The notes: generated from the letters alone by a model not told the origin. A DNA stretch of 64,000 bases from Hydrogenophaga sp. PBL-H3 (GCF_010104355.1 NZ_CP044972.1:3534001-3598000); one strand, 5' to 3'; positions 27,393-39,194 are shown, counted from the first letter of the stretch. Numbers and translations: made by a program.

Positions 27393-28709
27393 ATGTCTGT
27401 CTGGACCCTCGGCATCAACCATCACACGGCTCCGCTCGATTTGCGGGGCCGTTTTGCGTTTGCGCTCGACCAGATCCAGCCCACGCTCAACGGCTACCGC
27501 CAGAGCCTGGTGCGCCAACCCGAAGCCACCCTGCTCTCCACCTGCAACCGCACCGAGCTCTACGGGGCGGGCGATGCGTCCGCCGTGGACCCCACGCTGG
27601 ACTGGCTGGCCCAGACCGGCGGCGTGAGCACCCACGTGCTGCGCGACCACGCCTATGTGCTGCGCGACGACCAGGCCGCGCGCCATGCGTTTCGCGTGGC
27701 CAGCGGGCTGGACAGCATGGTGCTGGGCGAGGCCCAGATCCTCGGCCAGATGAAAGACGCGGTGCGCGCCGCCAACGATGCAGGCGCCCTGGGCAGCACG
27801 TTGCACCAGCTGTTCCAGCGTTCGTTTGCTGTGGCCAAGGAAGTGCGCAGCTCCACCGAGATCGGCGCCCACTCGATCAGCATGACGGCCGCAGCCGTGC
27901 GCCTGGCCTCGCAGCTGTTTGAAGACTTGAAGGACATCCGGGTGCTGTTCGTCGGCGCGGGCGAGATGATCGAACTCGCGGCCACCCACTTCGCTGCCAA
28001 GACGCCCAAGAGCATGGCCATTGCCAACCGCACGCTGGAGCGCGGCGAAAAGCTCGCCAACCGATTTGGCGCGCAGGTGATCCGCCTGGCCGACGTGCCC
28101 GACCGCCTGCACGAGTTCGACGCCGTCATCAGCTGCACCGCCAGCACGCTCCCCATCATCGGCCTGGGCGCCGTGGAGCGCGCGCTGAAAAAGCGCCGCT
28201 ACCGCCCCATGTTCATGGTTGACCTGGCCGTGCCGCGCGACATCGAATTGGAAGTGAAGGCCCTGACCGACGTGTACCTCTACACGGTGGACGACCTGGC
28301 CACCGTGGTGCAGACCGGCAAGGACAACCGTCAGGCCGCCGTGGCCCAGGCCGAGGTGATCATCGACGCCGGCGTGGCCAGCTTCATGCAATGGCTGGAG
28401 CAGCGCAACCCCGCCAGCGGCGTGGTGCCCCTCATTCAACAGATCAACGCGCAGGCCGATGAATGGCGCGCAGTGGAACTGGCGCGCGCGCGCCGCATGC
28501 TGGCCAAGGGCGAGCCGGTGGAAGCCGTGCTGGAAGCCTTGTCCAAAGGCCTCACGCAGAAGATGCTGCACGGCACACTCGCCGAGTTGCACGCCGGCGA
28601 CAACGCCGCTCGCGCCGCCACGGCCCAGACCGTCTCGCGCCTCTTTTTGCGCGAATCCTCCGCCAGATCCCCGGCAGCGCCAAACTCGCCGCGCGATCCA
28701 CAAGCCTAG
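27393..28709 (+). CDS. hemA: Glutamyl-tRNA reductase
   Basis: Reduces glutamyl-tRNA to glutamate-1-semialdehyde with NADPH, the committed step of C5 haem synthesis. The 438-residue protein has the conserved N-terminus [17 protein letters not shown], the catalytic Cys51 in [27 protein letters not shown], the Rossmann segment [13 protein letters not shown] and a C-terminal dimerisation helix. The N-terminus matches Comamonadaceae relatives, which fixes the start at 27393 although no ribosome-binding site precedes it. prfA and prmC follow in the same direction, the usual hemA-prfA-prmC cluster. Confidence 0.96.
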   Translation: MSVWTLGINHHTAPLDLRGRFAFALDQIQPTLNGYRQSLVRQPEATLLSTCNRTELYGAGDASAVDPTLDWLAQTGGVSTHVLRDHAYVLRDDQAARHAFRVASGLDSMVLGEAQILGQMKDAVRAANDAGALGSTLHQLFQRSFAVAKEVRSSTEIGAHSISMTAAAVRLASQLFEDLKDIRVLFVGAGEMIELAATHFAAKTPKSMAIANRTLERGEKLANRFGAQVIRLADVPDRLHEFDAVISCTASTLPIIGLGAVERALKKRRYRPMFMVDLAVPRDIELEVKALTDVYLYTVDDLATVVQTGKDNRQAAVAQAEVIIDAGVASFMQWLEQRNPASGVVPLIQQINAQADEWRAVELARARRMLAKGEPVEAVLEALSKGLTQKMLHGTLAELHAGDNAARAATAQTVSRLFLRESSARSPAAPNSPRDPQA

Positions 28710-28788
28710 CGGCTTGCTCCGGGCGCTGCCATCCGCGGTTCTTTGCCGCCGGATGGCTGGCCCGCCCACACCACCGTTTTCCCCTCCC

Positions 28789-29877
28789 ATGAAACCCTTC
28801 GTCCGCGACACCCTGCTGCGCCAACGCGCCCGCCTGCACGAGCTGGACGCGCTGCTCTCCGCGCCCGACGTGGTGGACAACATGGAACGCTTCAAGACGC
28901 TGAGCCGCGAGCACGCCGACGCCTCCACCGTGGTCGAGGTGTTCAACCGCTATCTGCAGCGCGAAGCCGATCTGGCCGCGGCCAACGAGATGCTGGGTGA
29001 TGCCGACATGGCCGACATGGCACGCGAGGAAATCGACACCGCGCAGGCCGATATGGCGCAGCTCGACACCGACCTGCAGCAACTGCTGCTGCCCAAAGAC
29101 CCCGACGACGAACGCAACGCCTTCGTGGAGATCCGCGCCGGTACCGGCGGTGACGAATCGGCCTTGTTCGCCGGCGACCTGGCGCGCCTGTATACCCGCT
29201 ACGCCGAGCGCCAGGGCTGGCAAGTGGAGGCGGTGAGCGAGTCGCCCAGCGAACTCGGTGGCTACAAGGAAGTGGTGCTGCGCGTGGCCGGCTCCGGCGC
29301 CTATGGTCGGTTGCGTTTCGAGTCGGGTGGTCACCGTGTGCAGCGCGTGCCCGCCACCGAAACGCAAGGTCGCATCCACACCAGCGCGGCCACCGTGGCC
29401 GTGATGCCCGAGCCCGACGAAACCGAGGCCGTGAAGCTCAACCCGAGTGAGCTGCGCATCGACACCTACCGCGCCAGCGGTGCCGGCGGCCAGCACATCA
29501 ACAAGACCGACTCCGCCGTGCGCGTGACCCACCTGCCCACCGGCATCACCGCCGAATGCCAGGACGGTCGCTCGCAGCACAGCAACAAGGCCAAGGCACT
29601 GCAGGTGCTGACCGCGCGCCTGCAGGAAAAGGACCGCAGCGAGCGCGCCGCCAAGGAGGCCGCCACGCGCAAGGGCCTGATCGGCAGCGGCGACCGCAGC
29701 GACCGCATCCGCACTTACAACTTCCCGCAGGGCCGCATCACCGACCACCGCATCAACCTCACGCTCTACAAGGTGCTGCAGGTGATGGAGGGCGATCTGG
29801 ACGAAGTCATCCATGCCTTGCAGGTGGCACGCGGCACCGAGCTGCTGGCCGAGCTTGAACAGCGCAACGGGGCATGA
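28789..29877 (+). CDS. prfA: Peptide chain release factor 1
   Basis: Recognises UAA and UAG and triggers peptide release. The 362-residue protein has the RF1 stop-codon-reading PxT tripeptide, here PAT in [19 protein letters not shown], and the GGQ catalytic motif in [18 protein letters not shown]. The Gln of GGQ is methylated by PrmC, whose gene overlaps the prfA stop by 4 bases. Only a weak ribosome-binding site is seen before the ATG at 28789, 79 bases after hemA. Confidence 0.97.
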   Translation: MKPFVRDTLLRQRARLHELDALLSAPDVVDNMERFKTLSREHADASTVVEVFNRYLQREADLAAANEMLGDADMADMAREEIDTAQADMAQLDTDLQQLLLPKDPDDERNAFVEIRAGTGGDESALFAGDLARLYTRYAERQGWQVEAVSESPSELGGYKEVVLRVAGSGAYGRLRFESGGHRVQRVPATETQGRIHTSAATVAVMPEPDETEAVKLNPSELRIDTYRASGAGGQHINKTDSAVRVTHLPTGITAECQDGRSQHSNKAKALQVLTARLQEKDRSERAAKEAATRKGLIGSGDRSDRIRTYNFPQGRITDHRINLTLYKVLQVMEGDLDEVIHALQVARGTELLAELEQRNGA

Positions 29878-30710
29878 ACTCGGTTCGCGACACTCTCTCG
29901 GCGCTGCAAACAAGTGGCTTGGACCGACTCGACGCGCAGATGCTGGTGCTGCTGGCCTTGCAGCGCGGCCCGCACGACCGCGCGTGGCTCATGGCACACG
30001 ACGGCGATGCACTGCCATCCGTTGCTGCAGCGCGCCTGAATGCGCTCGTGCAGCGGCGCCAGCGCGGCGAACCCATGGCCTACCTGCGCGGCGACCAGGA
30101 GTTTTTTGGCCTGCAACTGCACGTGGATTCCCGCGTGTTGGTGCCCCGTCCCGACACCGAAACACTGGTGAACTGGGCGCTGGAGAAAGTGGATGCGGCG
30201 GACAACGCGGTGAGCGTGCTGGACCTGGGCACGGGCAGCGGCGCCATCGCGCTGGCCATCGCGGCGCAGCGGCCCAAGGCATCGGTGAACGCGACCGACG
30301 CCAGCGAAGACGCCCTGGCGGTGGCCCGCAGCAACGCACAGCGGCTGGGCCTGTCCGTGCAGTTTCACGCCGGCTCGTGGCTGGGCGCGGTGCCCGGTCA
30401 GCGCTTCGATGTGATCGTCACCAACCCACCTTACATCGCCGACGGCGACCCGCACCTCGCCGCCCTGACGCACGAGCCCTTGACCGCCCTCACGGCCGGC
30501 ACCGACGGCCTGGCCGACATCCGCACCATCGTCGCTCACGCCCCGCGGGCGCTGGTGCCTGGTGGCTGGCTGCTGATCGAACACGGCTTCGACCAAGCCA
30601 CCGCGGTGCGCGGCCTGCTGCAAGCCGCCGGCTTCGAGCGGGTGAGCAGCCGCACCGACCTTGCGGCCATCGAACGCTGCAGCGGCGGCCAATGGCAGCA
30701 ACAGCGATAA
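29874..30710 (+). CDS. prmC: Release factor glutamine methyltransferase PrmC
   Basis: N5-methylates the GGQ glutamine of RF1 and RF2 using SAM. The 278-residue protein has an N-terminal helical release-factor-binding domain (about 1-90) and a Rossmann methyltransferase domain with motif [17 protein letters not shown], and the substrate-binding NPPY motif in [16 protein letters not shown]. The ATGA overlap with prfA fixes the start and couples translation of the enzyme to its substrate. Confidence 0.96.
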   Translation: MNSVRDTLSALQTSGLDRLDAQMLVLLALQRGPHDRAWLMAHDGDALPSVAAARLNALVQRRQRGEPMAYLRGDQEFFGLQLHVDSRVLVPRPDTETLVNWALEKVDAADNAVSVLDLGTGSGAIALAIAAQRPKASVNATDASEDALAVARSNAQRLGLSVQFHAGSWLGAVPGQRFDVIVTNPPYIADGDPHLAALTHEPLTALTAGTDGLADIRTIVAHAPRALVPGGWLLIEHGFDQATAVRGLLQAAGFERVSSRTDLAAIERCSGGQWQQQR

Positions 30711-30763
30711 TGCACACCGTTCCCGGGTCACTCCAGACCCATTCGCAGAAGGACCTTTCAGCC

Positions 30764-31087
30764 ATGAGCGACGCCCAAACCCGAATCGACCAACTGGTCA
30801 AATCCAACGACATCGTGCTGTTCATGAAGGGCAACGCGAGCTTCCCCATGTGCGGCTTCTCTGGTCGCGCCATCCAGATCCTCAAGGCCTGCGGCGTCGA
30901 GACCAAGACGCTCAAGACAGTGAACGTGCTCGAAGACGACGAAGTGCGCCAAGGCATCAAGGAATACAGCAACTGGCCCACCATCCCGCAGCTCTACGTC
31001 AAGGGCGAATTCGTCGGTGGCTCGGACATCATGATGGAGATGTACCAGTCGGGCGAACTGCAGCAGGTCATCACCGGTCAGAACTGA
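30764..31087 (+). CDS. grxD: Monothiol glutaredoxin, Grx4 family
   Basis: A 107-residue CGFS-type glutaredoxin; the active-site motif is FPMCGFSGRA near residue 26. Family features KGNASFPMCGFS, WPTIPQLYVKGEFVGGSDIM and the C-terminal helix are complete. Grx4 proteins bind a [2Fe-2S] cluster and pass it to targets or BolA partners. A GAAGGA site lies upstream of the ATG. It follows prmC by 53 bases and is followed by a terminator. Confidence 0.96.
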   Translation: MSDAQTRIDQLVKSNDIVLFMKGNASFPMCGFSGRAIQILKACGVETKTLKTVNVLEDDEVRQGIKEYSNWPTIPQLYVKGEFVGGSDIMMEMYQSGELQQVITGQN

Positions 31088-31108
31088 CGAGCCCCGCGCT
31101 GCCGCACC

Positions 31109-31135
31109 AGCCACCTTCGGGTGGCTTTGTCGTTT
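31109..31135 (+). terminator. Rho-independent terminator after grxD
   Basis: A 7-base stem AGCCACC/GGTGGCT with a UUCG tetraloop is followed by TTGTCGTTT. It begins about 20 bases after the grxD stop. Confidence 0.8.
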
Positions 31136-31224
31136 CTGGCCTCCGCCATCCGCGTGGTTTCGCACGGCGGCGGGCGATCCGGCATTCAGCGGTGTCTTTG
31201 TAGGGCTTTTCGGCGTTCATGCCG

Positions 31225-31238
31225 GGCACATCTTGTGC
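31225..31238 (+). promoter_or_regulatory. Weak sigma-54-like -24/-12 element before the Lon-like ATPase gene
   Basis: GGCACATCTTGTGC has the GG and GC doublets exactly 10 bases apart, as sigma-54 promoters need, with a GGGCAC -24 box and a GTGC -12 box (two departures from consensus). It lies about 40 bases before the ATG. No enhancer-binding site was identified, and no good sigma-70 promoter was seen in this gap. Confidence 0.3.
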
Positions 31239-31276
31239 TTGAATGAAACTGCCATTGAACCTTCAAGGAGAACCGC

Positions 31277-32281
31277 ATGAGCTCACGCAGCCTGGTCGCT
31301 TCACCCCCGCTTGGTCTGCCCATCGCCCAGATGCGCAGCGTGTTCAGCGCCGACGAAGTCGAGCGCAAACTGGCCAAACTGCAGGCCAGCGGCAACGAGC
31401 GTGAATACGAAAGCCTGCGCAACACCTGGCAACGCATGCTGGAGCGCGGACCACAGCGCTTCGCCGTCAAACCCTCGGGCGTGCCCGACATGGCACCGCT
31501 CTACGACCTGCTGCCCAATTTTGGGGAGGTGCTCGACGACGTGAAACGCCACGTGGCCCTGAGCCAGGACAGCCGCGACAGCCTGGAGGTCACGCCCATT
31601 CTGCTGCTCGGCCCACCCGGCGTGGGCAAGACCCATTTCGCCAAACAACTCGCCGATCTGCTGGGCACCAGCATGAGCCTGGTGCCCATGAGCTCCATGA
31701 CGGCGGGTTGGCTGCTCTCGGGCTCGTCGTCGCAATGGAAAGGCGCCAAGCCCGGCAAGGTGTTCGAGGCGCTGATCGACGGCCAGTACGCCAACCCGGT
31801 GATCGTGGTGGATGAGATCGACAAGGCCAACGCCGACGCGCAATACGACCCGCTGGGCGCGCTCTACAGCCTGCTGGAGCACGACACAGCGCAAAATTTC
31901 GTGGACGAATTCGCCGAGGTGCCGATCGACGCCAGCCAGGTGATCTGGGTCACCACCGCCAACGACGAGCGCCACATTCCCGATCCGATCATGAACCGCA
32001 TGAATGTGTTCGAGATCGCCCCGCCCTCGCTGGAGGCTGCCCGCAAGATCGCGGCCCACCTCTACCGCGGGATTCTGGGAGAACACGACTGGGGGCAGCG
32101 CTTCGACCCGGAACCAGCCGATGACGTGCTGGACCAGTTGGCGGTGCTGGCGCCGCGCGACATGCGCCGCGCGTTGGTCACGGCGTTTGGCAACGCGCGA
32201 CTGGACAACCGCTACCGCGTGGAGCCCGATGACCTGCCCAAAGCGGGCGCGGGCAAGAGCCGCATCGGGTTTCTGCAGTAA
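31277..32281 (+). CDS. Stand-alone Lon-like AAA ATPase lacking a protease domain
   Basis: The 334-residue protein has Walker A GPPGVGKTH (112-120), Walker B VIVVDEID (175-182), a sensor-1 segment VIWVTTANDERHIPDPIMNR with an arginine-finger position, and a sensor-2-like RDMRRALVTAFGNARL. The AAA module resembles that of Lon protease, including the long loop after Walker A and the IPDPIMNRM region. The Lon N-domain is missing, as is any Ser/Lys protease domain. The first 100 residues are helical and of unknown role. It has a good AAGGAG site, sits alone between a terminator and a convergent gene, and its partner or substrate is unknown. Confidence 0.83.
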   Translation: MSSRSLVASPPLGLPIAQMRSVFSADEVERKLAKLQASGNEREYESLRNTWQRMLERGPQRFAVKPSGVPDMAPLYDLLPNFGEVLDDVKRHVALSQDSRDSLEVTPILLLGPPGVGKTHFAKQLADLLGTSMSLVPMSSMTAGWLLSGSSSQWKGAKPGKVFEALIDGQYANPVIVVDEIDKANADAQYDPLGALYSLLEHDTAQNFVDEFAEVPIDASQVIWVTTANDERHIPDPIMNRMNVFEIAPPSLEAARKIAAHLYRGILGEHDWGQRFDPEPADDVLDQLAVLAPRDMRRALVTAFGNARLDNRYRVEPDDLPKAGAGKSRIGFLQ

Positions 32282-32287
32282 CGGGCT

Positions 32288-32917
32288 TCAAGCGTCGGGG
32301 TGGGCCCAGTTCTTTGCTGCGGCGTACACCGCATTTGGGTACTCGGCCCGGCCCCGGCTGCCGTTGTAGCGGCCCAGCGCCATGAAGGTGTCGCCGCGCT
32401 CTCGATCAAGGTAGTGGCGCAGGATCACGCAGCCAAAACGCAGGTTGGTCTGCATGTTGAAAAGGCGGCTCGGGTCACCATCGCCGATCAGGCGCGACCA
32501 GAACGGCATGATCTGCATGTAGCCCCGCGCGCCCACGCGCGAGATGGCGAACTTTCTGAAGGCACTCTCCACCTGGACCAACCCCATCACCATCGTGATG
32601 TCCAGTCCAGCCCGACGCGCTTCGTACCAGACGGTCTGCAGGAATTCGATGCGCGTTTGAAAGTCCGCCTTGCGGCGTTGCAGCCGCCCGCTGCTGGCGC
32701 CCAGCCAACGCAGGTAAGCCAGCCGCTTTTCCAGGTCGGTGAATTCAGGCACCGGCGGCGCGCTGTTGGCAATGGCCGCACTCAAGGCTCCGCGCACCGA
32801 GTCGGCCAGTGGCTCCTCCACCTGACCGCCTGCGTGCGTCCAAGTGGGCAAAGTGCCCAGCCCGAGCGACGCTGCCCCCATCAGGCAGTCGCGGCGCGAC
32901 CAAGCCCGTGGCTTCAT
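32288..32917 (-). CDS. Lytic transglycosylase, SLT family, with a Tat-like signal
   Basis: A 209-residue murein-cleaving enzyme. The catalytic Glu is Glu117 in [12 protein letters not shown], followed by the SLT signature [12 protein letters not shown] and a C-terminal [10 protein letters not shown]. The N-terminus [16 protein letters not shown] has a twin-arginine pattern, so export through the Tat system (tatABC is also in this window) is likely. The start ATG overlaps the proS stop as ATGA. It is convergent with the AAA ATPase gene, 6 bases away. Confidence 0.88.
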   Translation of the reverse strand: MKPRAWSRRDCLMGAASLGLGTLPTWTHAGGQVEEPLADSVRGALSAAIANSAPPVPEFTDLEKRLAYLRWLGASSGRLQRRKADFQTRIEFLQTVWYEARRAGLDITMVMGLVQVESAFRKFAISRVGARGYMQIMPFWSRLIGDGDPSRLFNMQTNLRFGCVILRHYLDRERGDTFMALGRYNGSRGRAEYPNAVYAAAKNWAHPDA

Positions 32918-34659
32918 GCGCCGAGCTTGCCCTTCAGCAAGGCAAGAACGTCGGTCAGGGCCACCTGAGTGGCAGCGGCGTCGCGGCGGTGCTGGTACTC
33001 CACCTGCCCTGTTTTCAAACCCCGGTCGCCGATGGTCACACGGTGCGGCACACCGATGAGTTCCCAATCGGCAAACATGGCACCTGGGCGCTCGCCCCGG
33101 TCGTCGAGGATGACGTCCACACCGGCCTTCAAAAGGTCTGCGTGGAGCTGCTCCGCAGCCACCTTCACCTCGGCACTGCGGTCCATGCCGATGGGGCACA
33201 CCACCACCGTGAAGGGCGCCAGTGCGTCCGGCCAGATGATGCCGCGCTCGTCGTGGTTCTGCTCAATGGCAGCCGCCGGCAGGCGCGTGACGCCGATGCC
33301 ATAGCAGCCCATTTCGAAGTGCGCCGGTTTGCCGTCTTCCGCCAGGAAGGTGGCATTCATTGCCTTGCTGTACTTGGTACCCAGGTAAAACACGTGACCC
33401 ACCTCGATACCGCGCTCGATGGCGAGCTGGCCCTTGCCATCCGGAGAGGCATCTCCTTCCACCACATTGCGGAGGTCGGCCACCGCATCGGGCTCGGGCA
33501 GGTCGCGGCCCCAGTTCACGCCGGTCATGTGGAAATCCGGTTCGTTGGCGCCACAAATCCAGTCGGCCATCATGGCCACCTCGCGGTCCACCACCAGCTT
33601 CACCGGCTTCTTCAAGCCGATCGGCCCCAGATAACCGGGGCGGCAGCCAAAATGCTCTTCAATTTCTGGCACGCTGGCGAAGCGGAAACCGGCACTCAGT
33701 CCCGGGACTTTGTTCACCTTGACTTCGTTCATGTCGTGATCACCACGCAGCAGCAGCAGCCACACCTGGCTCCGCGCGGTCTCACCCGCTTCGTCGAGCG
33801 TGTCGGTGGCCAGCACCAACGACTTCACCGTGGTAGCCAGAGGCACGCCCAGCAGCGTGGCCACGTCGGAACAGGTACTCTTGCCCGGGGTTGGCGTCTT
33901 GACCATGGCGTTGGCGGCCTCCGGACGCGGCCCCGTAGGGGCCAACGCCTCCGCCTTCTCCATGTTGGCCGCGTAATCGCTGTTCGGGCAGTAGACGATG
34001 GCGTCTTCACCCGTGGCGGCGATCACCTGGAACTCTTCGCTCAAGTCTCCGCCGATGGCGCCACTGTCGGCTGCCACGGCCCGGTAGCGTAGGCCAAAGC
34101 GGTCGAAAATGCGCCGGTAGGCGGCGGCCATCACCTGGTAGCTTGCCTGTGCGGCTTCACCGGTGCGGTCAAAACTGTAGGCATCCTTCATGATGAATTC
34201 GCGCCCGCGCATCAAACCAAAACGCGGACGGCGCTCGTCGCGAAACTTGGTCTGGATCTGGTAAAAATTCTTTGGCAGTTGCTTGTAGCTGCGCAGCTCC
34301 TGGCGCGCGATATCGGTCACCACCTCTTCGCTGGTGGGCTGCACGATGAAATCTCGCTCGTGCCGGTCCTTGATGCGCAGCAGCTCCGGGCCCATCTTTT
34401 CAAACCGGCCTGTTTCCTGCCAGAGCTCGGCCGGCTGGATCACCGGCATGGTGAGTTCCACCGCACCAGCGCGGTTCATCTCTTCTCGCACGATGGCTTC
34501 CACCTTGTGGATCACCCGCAAGCCCATGGGCATGTAGCTGTAGATGCCGGCGCCGAGTTTCTTGATCATGCCGGCGCGTGTCATGAGCTGATGGCTCACC
34601 ACTTCGGCGTCGGCCGGGGCTTCCTTCTGGGTGGAGATGAAGAACTGGGAGGCTTTCAT
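32914..34659 (-). CDS. proS: Prolyl-tRNA synthetase
   Basis: Charges tRNA-Pro. The 581-residue protein is the bacterial type with an INS editing domain. Class II motif 1 lies near residues 30-60, motif 2 is [20 protein letters not shown] near 140, and motif 3 [17 protein letters not shown] near 445. The INS domain between motifs 2 and 3 deacylates Ala-tRNA-Pro. The C-terminal anticodon-binding domain ends in [20 protein letters not shown]. No good ribosome-binding site precedes the ATG. It is divergent from rppH, with a shared 197-base gap. Confidence 0.97.
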   Translation of the reverse strand: MKASQFFISTQKEAPADAEVVSHQLMTRAGMIKKLGAGIYSYMPMGLRVIHKVEAIVREEMNRAGAVELTMPVIQPAELWQETGRFEKMGPELLRIKDRHERDFIVQPTSEEVVTDIARQELRSYKQLPKNFYQIQTKFRDERRPRFGLMRGREFIMKDAYSFDRTGEAAQASYQVMAAAYRRIFDRFGLRYRAVAADSGAIGGDLSEEFQVIAATGEDAIVYCPNSDYAANMEKAEALAPTGPRPEAANAMVKTPTPGKSTCSDVATLLGVPLATTVKSLVLATDTLDEAGETARSQVWLLLLRGDHDMNEVKVNKVPGLSAGFRFASVPEIEEHFGCRPGYLGPIGLKKPVKLVVDREVAMMADWICGANEPDFHMTGVNWGRDLPEPDAVADLRNVVEGDASPDGKGQLAIERGIEVGHVFYLGTKYSKAMNATFLAEDGKPAHFEMGCYGIGVTRLPAAAIEQNHDERGIIWPDALAPFTVVVCPIGMDRSAEVKVAAEQLHADLLKAGVDVILDDRGERPGAMFADWELIGVPHRVTIGDRGLKTGQVEYQHRRDAAATQVALTDVLALLKGKLGA

Positions 34660-34798
34660 GGGCTCAAGGCCGCCCGCGGGCAGCTCGGTGGGTTCAAAAA
34701 GGGAGGGCTCTGAGCAGATGTACCGGACAAACCGGCCCGAGTGAGCCCGATTTTGGGGCGTCCCGAAGCGCTCAGAGAGACAACAGGTGTGTGATCAC

Positions 34799-34827
34799 TT
34801 CGCAACTCGCATGGAGCGATGCATAAT
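34799..34827 (+). promoter_or_regulatory. Candidate sigma-70 promoter of rppH
   Basis: TTCGCA (34799-34804), a 17-base spacer, and CATAAT (34822-34827), 30 bases before the rppH ATG. Each box matches consensus at four or five of six bases. It drives rppH and the overlapping CNP1-like gene. Confidence 0.45.
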
Positions 34828-34856
34828 GAAGACAGTTTAAAAATTTGGGGTTGATT

Positions 34857-35501
34857 ATGCTTGACAGAGAAGGCTTCAGGCCCAATGTCGGCATCATTCT
34901 GCTCAACCAGCGAAACCAGGTGTTCTGGGGCAAACGCATTCGTTCCCACTCCTGGCAGTTTCCGCAAGGTGGCATCGACAGAGGCGAGACACCTGAGCAG
35001 GCGATGTACCGCGAGTTGCACGAAGAAGTGGGCCTGATGCCCGAGCACGTGAACATCGTGGCCCGCACGCGGGACTGGTTGCGCTACGAAGTGCCGGACC
35101 GCTTCATCCGCCGGGATGCGCGCGGCCATTACAAGGGCCAGAAACAGATCTGGTACCTGCTGCGGCTGGTCGCGCAAGACTGGAACTTGAACCTGCGCGC
35201 CACTAGCCACCCGGAATTTGACGCATGGCGTTGGCACGACTACTGGGTCCCACTGGACGTGGTGGTCGAGTTCAAACGCGGCGTCTATGAGATGGCACTG
35301 ACGGAACTTGCGCGTTACCTGCCCAGGTCCGACCATCGCAACCGCTACTTGCGCAGCGGCCCGCGTCAACGCCAGGAAGACGGCAGTGATGAGCCCTTTA
35401 CATCGCTGTGCGCGCCCATGGGGCTGGAACTGCCCCCCGGCGCCAGTTTCGATCCCGATCCACAGAACGATGGACGTTCCGTGAACACTCCCTTCAAATG
35501 A
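34857..35501 (+). CDS. rppH: RNA pyrophosphohydrolase
   Basis: Removes pyrophosphate from the 5' end of mRNA and so starts RNase E-dependent decay. The 214-residue protein has the family N-terminus [15 protein letters not shown], the [14 protein letters not shown] segment and the Nudix box [20 protein letters not shown] with its magnesium-binding Glu residues. The [18 protein letters not shown] end of the domain is conserved. The C-terminus has about 50 extra residues, low in structure, common in betaproteobacteria. It overlaps the next gene by 4 bases. Confidence 0.95.
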   Translation: MLDREGFRPNVGIILLNQRNQVFWGKRIRSHSWQFPQGGIDRGETPEQAMYRELHEEVGLMPEHVNIVARTRDWLRYEVPDRFIRRDARGHYKGQKQIWYLLRLVAQDWNLNLRATSHPEFDAWRWHDYWVPLDVVVEFKRGVYEMALTELARYLPRSDHRNRYLRSGPRQRQEDGSDEPFTSLCAPMGLELPPGASFDPDPQNDGRSVNTPFK

Positions 35502-36028
35502 CATCTCATGTTCAATGCCTGCCGAAGTGGTTGGCCTCGGCAGTCACCTTCGCGGGGCTTTGCACCGCAACCTCGATGCCCCATGCCCAGCCTTCGTCCT
35601 TCGAAGAGCCCACATGGACCGAGTCGGCAGTGGTTCCTCCGGCGAACTTCAACACCGAAGTGCTGCAGTCATTTGAGGTCATGAAGAATTCTGCTCTGAC
35701 CTACGGCATTGATCCCGGCAGCCTGATCGTGGGTGAAGACGGTGTGGTGCGGTTTGTGATGGTGGCGCGCAGCGCCAGTGGGGCGCTCAACGTTCTGTAC
35801 CAAGGCATCCGCTGCGCAACCGCTGAGAGCAAGACCTACGCGCGTTTGAGCGACAAGGGGAACTGGAACACCAGTCCGGATGTCAAATGGGAATCGCTGT
35901 CTTTCAAGGGTCCCACGCGCCCATCGATGATGCTGGCCCGTCAAGGTGTTTGTGAGGGCCGCACCATCACAGGCAATCCCCAGAAGATCCTGGCGACGCT
36001 GAAGACCGGCCGCACCGACTACCGTTGA
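35498..36028 (+). CDS. CNP1-like family exported protein
   Basis: A 176-residue protein with a signal peptide ([20 protein letters not shown], probable cut after AHA-like PHA) and a mature domain of the CNP1-like family: [54 protein letters not shown] and a C-terminal region with a second Cys. The two Cys may form a disulfide in the periplasm. The function is unknown. The ATG overlaps the rppH stop (ATGA). It is convergent with proB, 19 bases apart. Confidence 0.85.
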   Translation: MTSHVQCLPKWLASAVTFAGLCTATSMPHAQPSSFEEPTWTESAVVPPANFNTEVLQSFEVMKNSALTYGIDPGSLIVGEDGVVRFVMVARSASGALNVLYQGIRCATAESKTYARLSDKGNWNTSPDVKWESLSFKGPTRPSMMLARQGVCEGRTITGNPQKILATLKTGRTDYR

Positions 36029-36047
36029 CTCACCCGAGCGGCTGCAT

Positions 36048-37211
36048 TCAGGTGCGCGCCAGCACCATGTTGTCGCGGTGAATCATTTCGGGTTCGGCTG
36101 CATACCCAAGCAAGCGCTCAAAATCGGCCGACGACTTGCGACACAGCAAGCGGGCCTCCGAGCTGGCATAGTTCGCCAGACCACGGGCCACCTCCACGCC
36201 CCGACCATCGCGCACCGCGATCACGTCGCCCCGCGAGAAGTCGCCATCCACGCCCGTCATGCCGATTGGCAACAGACTCTTGCCCTCGCCAACGATCTTG
36301 CCCACAGCGCCGTCGTCCACCAGCACGGCGCCGCGCATTTGCAGGTGGTCCGACATCCAGCGCTTGCGTGCCTGGTTTTTCGGCGTGTTGGCAACCAGGC
36401 AGGTGCCAATGGCCTCGCCTTCACACAGGCGCAGCAACACCTTCGGCTCGCGCCCCCAGGCGATCACCGTCGACGCACCCGACCCCGCCGCGCGCTTGGC
36501 CGCGAGGATCTTGGTGATCATGCCGCCCTTGCCAATCCCGCTGCCGGCGCCTCCGGCCATGGATTCGAGCTGAGGATCACCGGCATGCGCCTCGTGCACG
36601 AACAGTGCGGCTGGATCGCGTCGCGGGTCGGCGGTGTACAGGCCCTTCTGGTCTGTAAGGATCACGAGTACATCGGCCTCAACCAAATTGGCCACCAAGG
36701 CTCCCAAGGTGTCGTTGTCGCCAAACTTGATCTCGTCGTTGACGACCGTGTCGTTCTCGTTGATCACCGGCACCACGCCCAGTTGCAGGAGCGTGACCAA
36801 GGTCGAACGAGCGTTCAGATAGCGCTCCCGGTCAGCCAGATCGGCGTGCGTGAGCAGCACCTGTGCGCTGCCGACGCCATGTTCGCGCAGCTTGGACTCG
36901 TACATCTGGACCAGCCCCATCTGCCCGACAGCCGCAGCAGCCTGCAGCTCGTTGATCTCCTTGGGGCGCACCGTCCAGCCCAGGCGTTTCATGCCTTCGG
37001 CCACCGCGCCACTGCTCACCATGATGAGTTCGCGGCCCTCCTGCACCAGCGCCGCCAATTGCTGACTCCACTGCCCGATCGCCTCTTCGTCGAGACCTCT
37101 GCCCTCGTTGGTCACCAGCGACGAACCCACCTTGACCACAATGCGGCGCGCGGACTTCAGGATGCCAGTGGCATTCAACGGCTTCAAACTCAGATTGTCG
37201 ACATTGAGCAT
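36048..37211 (-). CDS. proB: Glutamate 5-kinase
   Basis: Phosphorylates glutamate in the first step of proline synthesis. The 387-residue protein has the amino-acid-kinase motifs [15 protein letters not shown] and [26 protein letters not shown], the [14 protein letters not shown] segment and the nucleotide region [15 protein letters not shown]. The last 75 residues form a PUA domain ([15 protein letters not shown]). The start is uncertain: ATG at 37211, or a TTG at 37244; the residues before [11 protein letters not shown] are not conserved. It lies downstream of obgE by about 30 bases. Confidence 0.95.
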   Translation of the reverse strand: MLNVDNLSLKPLNATGILKSARRIVVKVGSSLVTNEGRGLDEEAIGQWSQQLAALVQEGRELIMVSSGAVAEGMKRLGWTVRPKEINELQAAAAVGQMGLVQMYESKLREHGVGSAQVLLTHADLADRERYLNARSTLVTLLQLGVVPVINENDTVVNDEIKFGDNDTLGALVANLVEADVLVILTDQKGLYTADPRRDPAALFVHEAHAGDPQLESMAGGAGSGIGKGGMITKILAAKRAAGSGASTVIAWGREPKVLLRLCEGEAIGTCLVANTPKNQARKRWMSDHLQMRGAVLVDDGAVGKIVGEGKSLLPIGMTGVDGDFSRGDVIAVRDGRGVEVARGLANYASSEARLLCRKSSADFERLLGYAAEPEMIHRDNMVLART

Positions 37212-37240
37212 GGTCGGTGGAGGATCAAGGTCGGGAATGA

Positions 37241-38383
<1,143 letters not shown>

Positions 38384-38449
38384 TCAACGCGTCAGCACTG
38401 CAAAACTGCCGCCGAGGCTGTGCCAGCCGGCAGCGTCCGCAGCACCCGA

Positions 38450-38707
38450 TCAAACGGGCGTGATGCTGACGGTCTGGCGATTGAGCTCGCCCTTCACGGC
38501 AAAGCTCACGTGACCATCCACCGTAGCGAAGATCGTGTGGTCCTTGCCCAGACCAACGTTCAGGCCGGGGTGGAACTTGGTACCGCGCTGACGCACGATG
38601 ATCGAACCTGCGCTGACCAACTCGCCGCCGAACGCTTTCACGCCGAGCATTTTGGGCTTGGAATCGCGCCCGTTTCGCGTTGAGCCGCCGCCTTTTTTCT
38701 GTGCCAT
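38450..38707 (-). CDS. rpmA: 50S ribosomal protein L27
   Basis: An 85-residue ribosomal protein beside the peptidyl-transferase centre. It begins [19 protein letters not shown], without the cleavable N-terminal extension seen in Firmicutes, and contains the family's [19 protein letters not shown] signature. It follows rplU by 13 bases. Confidence 0.98.
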   Translation of the reverse strand: MAQKKGGGSTRNGRDSKPKMLGVKAFGGELVSAGSIIVRQRGTKFHPGLNVGLGKDHTIFATVDGHVSFAVKGELNRQTVSITPV

Positions 38708-38720
38708 GTTGACTTACTCC

Positions 38721-39032
38721 TCAGCCTGCGATCGACGAAATCTGCAGTTCGGTGAAATTTTGACGGTGACCCTGGCGCTTCTGGTAGTGCTTACGACGAC
38801 GCATCTTGAAGATGTGCACTTTGTCGTGTCTGCCATGAGCCAACACCGTGACCGTTACCGTTGCGCCGGAAACCAAGGGAGTGCCAACTTTGATCTCGGT
38901 GCCGTTGCCGACAGCCAGAACTTGGTCAAACACAATCTCTTGGCCCACATCCGCAGCAATCTGTTCTACTTTAATTTTTTCGCCAGCAGCAACACGATAC
39001 TGTTTGCCACCGGTTTTTATGACCGCGTACAT
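38721..39032 (-). CDS. rplU: 50S ribosomal protein L21
   Basis: A 103-residue ribosomal protein that binds 23S rRNA. Family motifs are [14 protein letters not shown] at the N-terminus and [20 protein letters not shown] near the end. The MYAV start at 39032 has an AGAGG site upstream; an earlier in-frame ATG adds 8 non-conserved residues. It opens the rplU-rpmA operon and is divergent from ispB, as in many proteobacteria. Confidence 0.98.
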   Translation of the reverse strand: MYAVIKTGGKQYRVAAGEKIKVEQIAADVGQEIVFDQVLAVGNGTEIKVGTPLVSGATVTVTVLAHGRHDKVHIFKMRRRKHYQKRQGHRQNFTELQISSIAG

Positions 39033-39095
39033 ATGAACCTCTTGTAAAAAATCCACGAATGGAAATCCAGCGAACCAAATTCCGCTGAGCCCGCG

Positions 39096-39121
39096 ATTTT
39101 AGCACGGCCTGATCTTGTCAA
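39096..39121 (-). promoter_or_regulatory. Promoter of rplU-rpmA
   Basis: On the minus strand a TAAAAT -10 box (39096-39101) lies downstream of TTGTTGACA. The perfect TTGACA at 39116-39121 is only 14 bases away; TTGTTG three bases further gives the ideal 17. It sits 64 bases before the rplU start. Confidence 0.55.
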
Positions 39122-39194
39122 CAAGTGGCGCCCGCACAGCCCAACAGCTGCCCCTCATGAAGCGGCGCACCCACTGGGAGTGCCGCCTCGTTCC

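Noticed and set aside
27345..28946. A 622-codon open frame on the minus strand joining the small membrane gene to a region antisense to hemA
   Set aside because: Only the last 88 codons look like a real protein; the rest is antisense to hemA with shadow-type composition.
34660..34856. Possible T-box or other leader before proS
   Set aside because: T-boxes are a Firmicutes feature, and no conserved T-box core or paired leader was seen; the gap holds only the rppH promoter and an unplaced proS promoter.
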